Below, one piece after another: positions 59,227 to 64,000 of a stretch of DNA of 64,000 nt. The notes beneath the pieces were generated by a model. That model saw only the letters and a program-made list of their open reading frames with translations, did not search any database and was not told the DNA's origin. This stretch comes from Colius striatus (lineage: Eukaryota; Chordata; Aves; Coliiformes; Coliidae), in the NCBI RefSeq assembly GCF_028858725.1, contig NC_084774.1, positions 620,001-684,000 of the forward strand, written 5' to 3'. The translations under genes were made by a program, and so were the position numbers. Position 1 is the stretch's first letter. Each line of letters starts with the position of its first letter.

Positions 59227-61925
59227 CTCCCACCCAAACTGCACTTATTCCCCTCAAAACTCCACCAATAACTCCACTTTGCCCTCAAATCTCTACTAAA
59301 CTCCCACTTTCTCCCTCAAAACTCCTTAAACCTTCCACTTTTCCCCTCAACTCTCCACTAAACTCCCACTTTCTCCTCAAAACTCCTTCAAAACCCCCTT
59401 TTCCCCTCAATTCTCCACTAAACTCCCACTATCTCCTCAAAACTCCTTAAAACCCCACTTTTTTGCCTCAAATCTCCACTAAACTCCCACTTTCTCCTCA
59501 AAACTCCTTCAAGACCCCCTTTTCCCCTCAATTCTCCACTAAACTCCCACTTTCCCCTCAAAACTCCTTAAAAACCCCACTTTTCCCCTGAAATCTGCAT
59601 TAAACTCCCACTTTCTCCTCAAAACTCCTTAAAAACCCCACTTTTCCCCTCAAATCTCCACTAAACTCCCACTTTCTCCTCAAAACTCCTTAAAAACCCC
59701 ACTTTTCCCCTCAAATCTCCTCTAAACTCCCACTTTTGCCTCAAAACTTCACCAAACCTCACGTTTTGGCTCAAAACTCCCCCCAAACCCCCTTTTTTCC
59801 CCTCATTACCCCACTTTTGCCCCTCAAGACCCTCAAACACCCCATTGATCTCCTCAAAACTCCCCCAAAACCCCCCTTTTTCCCCCTCAAAACCTCTCTT
59901 ATCCCTTAAGACCTCAAAACCTCCCCATTTTCTCCTCAAAACCCCCTTTATCCCCTCAACCCCCCCTTTTCGACTCAAACCCCTCTTTTATCCCTTAAGA
60001 CCCCAAAACCCCCTTTTTCCCCTCAAAACCCCCCTTTTAACCCTTAAGACTCCAAAACTCTCCCTTTTTCCCCTCTAAAGTCTCCTTTTATCCCTTAAGA
60101 CCCCGAAATCTCCCCTTTTTGCCCTCAAAACCCTTTTTCCCTTCAAAACCTACTTTTTCCCTCAAAACACCACCAAAACTCCACTTTTCCCCTCAAATCT
60201 CCACTAAACTCCCACTTTCTCCTCAAAACTCCTTAAAAACCCCACTTTTCCCCTCAAATCTCCACTAAACTCCCACTTTCTCCTCAAAACTCCTTAAAAA
60301 CCCCACTTTTCCCCTCAAATCTCCACTAAACTCCCACTTTCTCCTCAAAACTCCTTAAAAACCCCACTTTTTCCCCACAAAACCCCCAAAGCCCCACTTT
60401 TCCTCTCAAAACTCTAACAAACACTTTTTCCTCTAAATTCCAATAAATCCTTTTTTTTCCCACAATACTCCAGCAAAATCCTACTTTTTCCCTCAAAACT
60501 CCTTCAAGACATGACTTTTTCCCTCCAAAACACCACAAAAACCCCACTTTTTCCTCAAAACTCCACTGAAACCCCTTTTTTCCTCAAAACTCCATCAAAA
60601 ATCTCATTTTTTTACTCTGAAAGCCCCCCGAACCCCCAGTTTTTCCCTCCAAACTCTGCCAGAATCTCAATTTGCCTTCAAAATTGTACCACAACTCCAT
60701 CAAAAACCCCCTTTTCCCCTCAAATCTCTACTACCACTTTTTCCCTCAAAACCCCTTCAAAACCCAACTTTTTCCCACAAAAGCACCCCTTTTCCTCTCA
60801 AAGGTCCACTGAACTCCACCTTCTCCCCTCAAAACTCCCCTTTTATCCCTTAAGACCCCAAAACCTCCCCTCTTTCCCCTCAAAACCTCCGTTTTTCCCC
60901 TCAAACCCCCCCTTTCCCCTCAAAAACCCCTCTTTTAACCCTTAAGACCCCAAAATCTCCCATTTTCCCCTCAAAACCGCAATTTTTCCCATCAAACTCC
61001 CTTTTCCCCTCAAAACCCCTCTTTTATCCCTTAAGACCCCAAAAACTCCCCATTTTCTCCCCCCAAACCCCCTTTTTGCCCTCAAAAGCCCCCTTTCATC
61101 CCTTAAGATCCCCAAATCTCTCCCTTTTCTCCTCAAAACCTCCCTTATTCCTTCTAAAACCCCCTTTTCATCTCAAAAATTCCTCTTTTAACCCTTAAGA
61201 CCCCAAAACTTCCCCCTTTTCCCCTCTAAACCCCCCTTTTATTCCTTAAGACCCCCAAACCCCCCTTTATCCCCTCAAAATCTCCATTTTTCCCCTCAAT
61301 GCCCCCTTTTTCCCTTCAAAACCTCTCTTTTATCCCTTAAGATCCCCAAACCTCCCTTTTTTCACCTCAAAACCACTTTTTATCCCTTAAGATCCTAAAA
61401 CACCCCCTTTTTTGCCCTCAAATCTTGCCTTTTATCCCCTAAGACCCCAAACCTTCCTTTTTCCCCTCAAAACCACCTTTTATCCCTTAAGATCCCCAAT
61501 CTCCCCCCCTTTCCCCTCAAAACCCCCCTTTTATCCTTTAAGACTCCACAACTCTCCCTTTTTCCCCCAAAAGTCTCCTTTTATCCCTTAAGACCACAAA
61601 ATCTCCCCTTTTTCCCCTCAAAACCCTTTTTCCCCTCAAATCCTTCGTTTTTCCCCTCACCCCAGCCCTTTTTCCCTCAAACTCAACTTTTTCCCTCAAA
61701 ACTCTACCAAAACTCCCCCTTTCCCCTCAAAACTCCTCTAAACTCCCACTTTTGCCTCAAAACTTCACCAAATCTCACGTTTTGGCTCAAAACTCCCCCC
61801 AAACCCTCCTTTTTCCCCTCATTACCCCACTTTTGCCCCTCAAGACCCTCAAACACCCCATTTATCTCCTCAAAACTCCCCCAAAACCCCCCTTTTTCCC
61901 CCTCAAAACCTCTCTTATCCCTTTG
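59227..61925. repeat. C-rich minisatellite field, left part
   Basis: Tandem units of about 31-32 bases (AACTCCCACTTTCTCCTCAA / CCCCACTTTTCCCCTC), passing into a variant with TTTTATCCCTTAAGACCCC. Larger duplications occur: 59,700-59,930 recurs at 61,730-61,925. Open frames across it (up to 144 codons) are by-products. Confidence 0.93.
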
Positions 61926-62060
61926 GGTGCTGGGGAGGGGGTTTGGGTACTGGAGGTGGGCTCTGGGTGCTGGGGAGGGGGTCTGGGCACTGGAGTGGGC
62001 TCTGGGTGCTGGGAGGGGAGTCAGGGTGCTGAGGGGGAGGGGGATTGGTGCTGGGGGGAT
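61925..62060. repeat. G-rich minisatellite GGTGCTGGGGAGGGGGTTTGG
   Basis: Short array of a G-rich unit of about 20-21 bases, the same as at 63,755-64,000. It lies on the 3' side of the LTBP TB exon, as the other array lies on the 5' side of the EGF exon. Confidence 0.85.
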
Positions 62061-62250
62061 AAAAACGGCCCCCAAAGGGGTCGTGAGATGGGGGGGGTGG
62101 GGGGCTACGCGCGACCTTCTTAGTGAGGCACTTGGGGTCCCATCATGGGGGCGCATGGAGGGGTCAGCTGGATCCCTCCCATCGCCACGGGGTGAGTGGG
62201 GGATGTTGAGGGGTCCCTGTGTTAGCGGGGGGGTGCCCCGAGGCTCCCAC

Positions 62251-62403
62251 CTGAGCGGCGCTCGGGGCACAGGGCGCAGTCCATGCCCCAGGCGTGTCCG
62301 TACAGGCAGCAGCACTCGCTGTACGTCGCCTGCCCGTCCCGCCGCGGCCGCCCGCACACCAGGTCCGGCCGCAGCTCCTGCCAGCACTCGGCCCGCGCCG
62401 CTG
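62251..62403 (-). CDS. LTBP4: LTBP-type TB (8-cysteine) domain exon
   Basis: A 153-base exon on the minus strand with acceptor GCGCAG and donor CAG/GTGGGAG. It encodes ECWQELRPDLVCGRP, then QATYSECCCLYGHAWGMDC and ALCPERR. The Cys-Cys-Cys triplet followed by LYG and GMDCALCP is the hallmark of the last TB domain of latent TGF-beta binding proteins, extracellular-matrix proteins that hold latent TGF-beta. LTBP4 fits best by eye; LTBP3 or LTBP1 are alternatives. The exon is intact, but no partner exon of the same gene is found on its 3' side within the minisatellite, and the exon on its 5' side looks terminal. Confidence 0.75.
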
Positions 62404-62509
62404 CTGCGCGGGGGGCTGCCGTCACGCGCCGCGACCACCCCCCGCACAGCGCCACACACCCCCAGATCCGCGCTGGCCCCGCCGAATGCGCTTGGGGACT
62501 CCACAGACT

Positions 62510-63300
62510 CCCCCAAAAACACCCCAAAACTCCCCCTTTTGTCCCTCGGAACTCCACCAAAACGCAACTTTTTCACTCAAAACTCCACCAAAACTCCCCT
62601 TTTCCCCTCAAATCTCCTCTAAACCCCCACTTTTGCCTCAAAGCTTCACCAAACCTCACTTTTTGCCCTCAAAAGTCCCCCCAAACCCCCCTTTTATCCC
62701 TTAAGACCTCAAAACTCCTCCTTTTCCCCTCAAAAGTCCTCTAAACTCCCACTTTTGCCTCAAAACTTCACCAAAACCTCCCTTTTTGGCTCAAAACTCC
62801 CCCCAAACCCCCCTTTTTCCCCTCAAAAGCCCCCTTTCATCCCTTAAGATCCCCAAATCTCTCCTTTCTCTCCTCAAAACCTTCCTTTTTCCTACTAAAA
62901 CCCCCCTTTTATTCCTTAAGACCCCCAAACCCCCCTTTATCCCCTCAAAATCTCCGTTTTTCCCCTCAACGCCCCCTTTTTCCCTTCAAAACCTCTCCTT
63001 TATCCCTTAAGATCCCCAAACCTCCCTTTTTTCACCTCAAAACCCCTTTTTATCCCTTAAGATCCTAAAACTCCCTTTTTTCCCCTCAAAACCCCCTTTT
63101 TCCCCTCAAAACCCCTCTTTTATCCCTTTAGACCCCAAAACCTCCCATTTTCCCCTCAAAACCTCCATTTTTCCCCTCAAACCCCCCCTTTTCCTCTCAA
63201 AACCCCTCTTTTATCCCTTAAGACCCCAAAACCCCTTTTTCCCCTCAAAACCCCCTTTTTCCCGCCTTTAGACCCAAAGCCGCCCCTTTTCCCCTCAGCG
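62510..63300. repeat. C-rich minisatellite field, right part
   Basis: Continuation of the 31-33-base C-rich repeat between the two LTBP exons, including stretches nearly identical to 61,080-61,400 (CCCCTTTATCCCCTCAAAAT, TTTTTATCCCTTAAGATCC). Confidence 0.92.
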
Positions 63301-63382
63301 CCAGGCCCCGCCCCTCCCCTCGGCCCGTCCATTTCTCACGGGGGGGGGTGCGAAACAAACCCCCCTCATTTTATACAAAACC

Positions 63383-63714
63383 TTTATTCTGTAACAGTGT
63401 GTGTTGGGGTGGGGGGTCCCCCAAACCTCCCCCCGCGACCCCCCAACACTGAGAGGGGGGAGCACAGCGGGTGCCAAGGGGGGACACACACATAGGTGCC
63501 CCCTCCCCCCGCCATCATCCCGAGGGCCACAATGCCGCCCCCCCCCCCCGCCTTAAATCTCTTGATCTACACAATAAATACGGCGGGGGGCGGCTCAGGC
63601 GCGGGGGAGGCAGCGGCGGGGCCAGGCCGGGGGGGCACAGGCAGCGGAACGAGCCCGCGGTGTTGAGGCAGCGGCCGGGCTGGCAGCGGGGGGGGCCCGA
63701 ACACTCGTCCACGT
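63383..63714 (-). CDS. LTBP4: LTBP-type terminal exon: EGF domain and 3' UTR
   Basis: After the acceptor CCCCAG the exon opens in phase 1 with DVDECSGPPRCQPGRCLNTA and GSFRCLCPP, a calcium-binding EGF domain with the D-x-D-E-C start. In the frame as given, the sixth cysteine is displaced and the frame runs on to 63,515. One C fewer in the C7 run after CLC would give the missing cysteine and a stop after PRA, which is how LTBP4 ends. The AATAAA signal at 63,388-63,383 supports a terminal exon. Either a 1-base assembly error in the C run or a real frameshift. The rest of the gene would lie to the right of the window. Confidence 0.65.
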
Positions 63715-63754
63715 CTGGGGAGGGCGGCGGCACAGAAGGGGTTAATGGGGTATT

Positions 63755-64000
63755 GGGGGGGGGATGGGATGGGGGGGTGGGGATGGGGAGGGCTCAGGGT
63801 GCTGGGGAGGGGGTTTGGGTGCTGGGGAAGGAGTTTTGGAGGGGGGCTGGGGAGGGGGTTTAGGTGCTGGGGGAGGAGTTTTGGAGGGGGTTTGGGTGCT
63901 GAGGAGGGCTCTGGGAGCTAGGGAGGGGATTTGGGTGCTGGGGAGGGGATTTGGGTGCTGCGGAGGGGGTTTGGGAGGGGGCCTGGCTGCTGAGGGAGGG
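63755..64000. repeat. G-rich minisatellite, intron of the LTBP-like gene
   Basis: Tandem G-rich units GGTGCTGGGGAGGGGGTTTGG of about 20 bases with variants up to the end of the window. Same unit as at 61,925-62,060. Confidence 0.9.

Noticed and set aside
1..64000. CRISPR array, bacterial operon or tRNA/rRNA genes
   Set aside because: The sequence is vertebrate; no spaced identical repeats of CRISPR type, no cloverleaf or rRNA segment was recognised by eye.

Overview
The window is bird nuclear DNA. It carries CR1 LINE fragments on both strands (several with the CR1 3' end and its ATTCTATG tail), solo LTRs of endogenous retroviruses, C-rich and G-rich minisatellites typical of small avian chromosomes, and exons of three vertebrate gene families. 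The order cannot be settled from sequence alone. An antibody-like V joined to a T-cell receptor delta constant gene is known from Galliformes (the second TCR-delta locus), so a galliform or a related lineage is the first guess.

Left part (1-30 kb): a partly decayed, 5'-truncated TDRD12 gene (piRNA-pathway Tudor/helicase protein) lies on the minus strand at about 29.2-15.9 kb. Its 5' part is present a second time at 1-4.4 kb as a near-identical direct copy shifted by about 25.08 kb. This suggests a tandem ~25-kb segmental duplication whose right edge lies in a C-rich minisatellite of ~33 bp. Between the copies lie 3.8 kb of that minisatellite, an LTR, a CpG-rich stretch, and a 2,012-bp block tandemly duplicated almost without change (39-bp minisatellite plus CR1 tail). 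That block is flanked by inverted copies of another repeat and followed by a solo LTR.

Middle part (30-46 kb): repeat-dominated. It holds a 2.4-kb CR1 with a broken ORF2, further CR1 pieces, LTRs (one 996-bp solo LTR with a 5-bp target duplication), and two inverted arrays of a TTTAGGG-like 42-bp minisatellite. No host gene was recognised.

Right-centre (46.7-55.2 kb): the main discovery is a compact T-cell receptor delta-type locus on the minus strand. In transcription order it has (1) an intact antibody-like V segment (leader exon, intron, V exon, RSS with 23-bp spacer); (2) a 13-bp D segment with a 12-bp-spacer RSS 5' and a 23-bp-spacer RSS 3' (perfect consensus nonamer); (3) a weak candidate J; and (4) an intact three-exon delta constant gene (Ig domain, cysteine-containing connecting exon, transmembrane exon with Arg and Lys). 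RSS types and splice phases fit V-to-D-to-J joining and splicing to C. A receptor from this locus would put an immunoglobulin-heavy-like V domain on a TCR-delta chain.

Right end (55-64 kb): CR1 and LTR fragments, eight copies of a 50-bp tandem repeat, a CpG/CCAAT-box repeat that looks like a promoter, a long C-rich minisatellite field, and two exons of a latent TGF-beta binding protein (LTBP4-like) on the minus strand. One encodes a TB (8-cysteine) domain. The other is an apparent terminal EGF exon with a poly(A) signal. Their order is the reverse of what one gene would give, so duplication or misassembly is likely.
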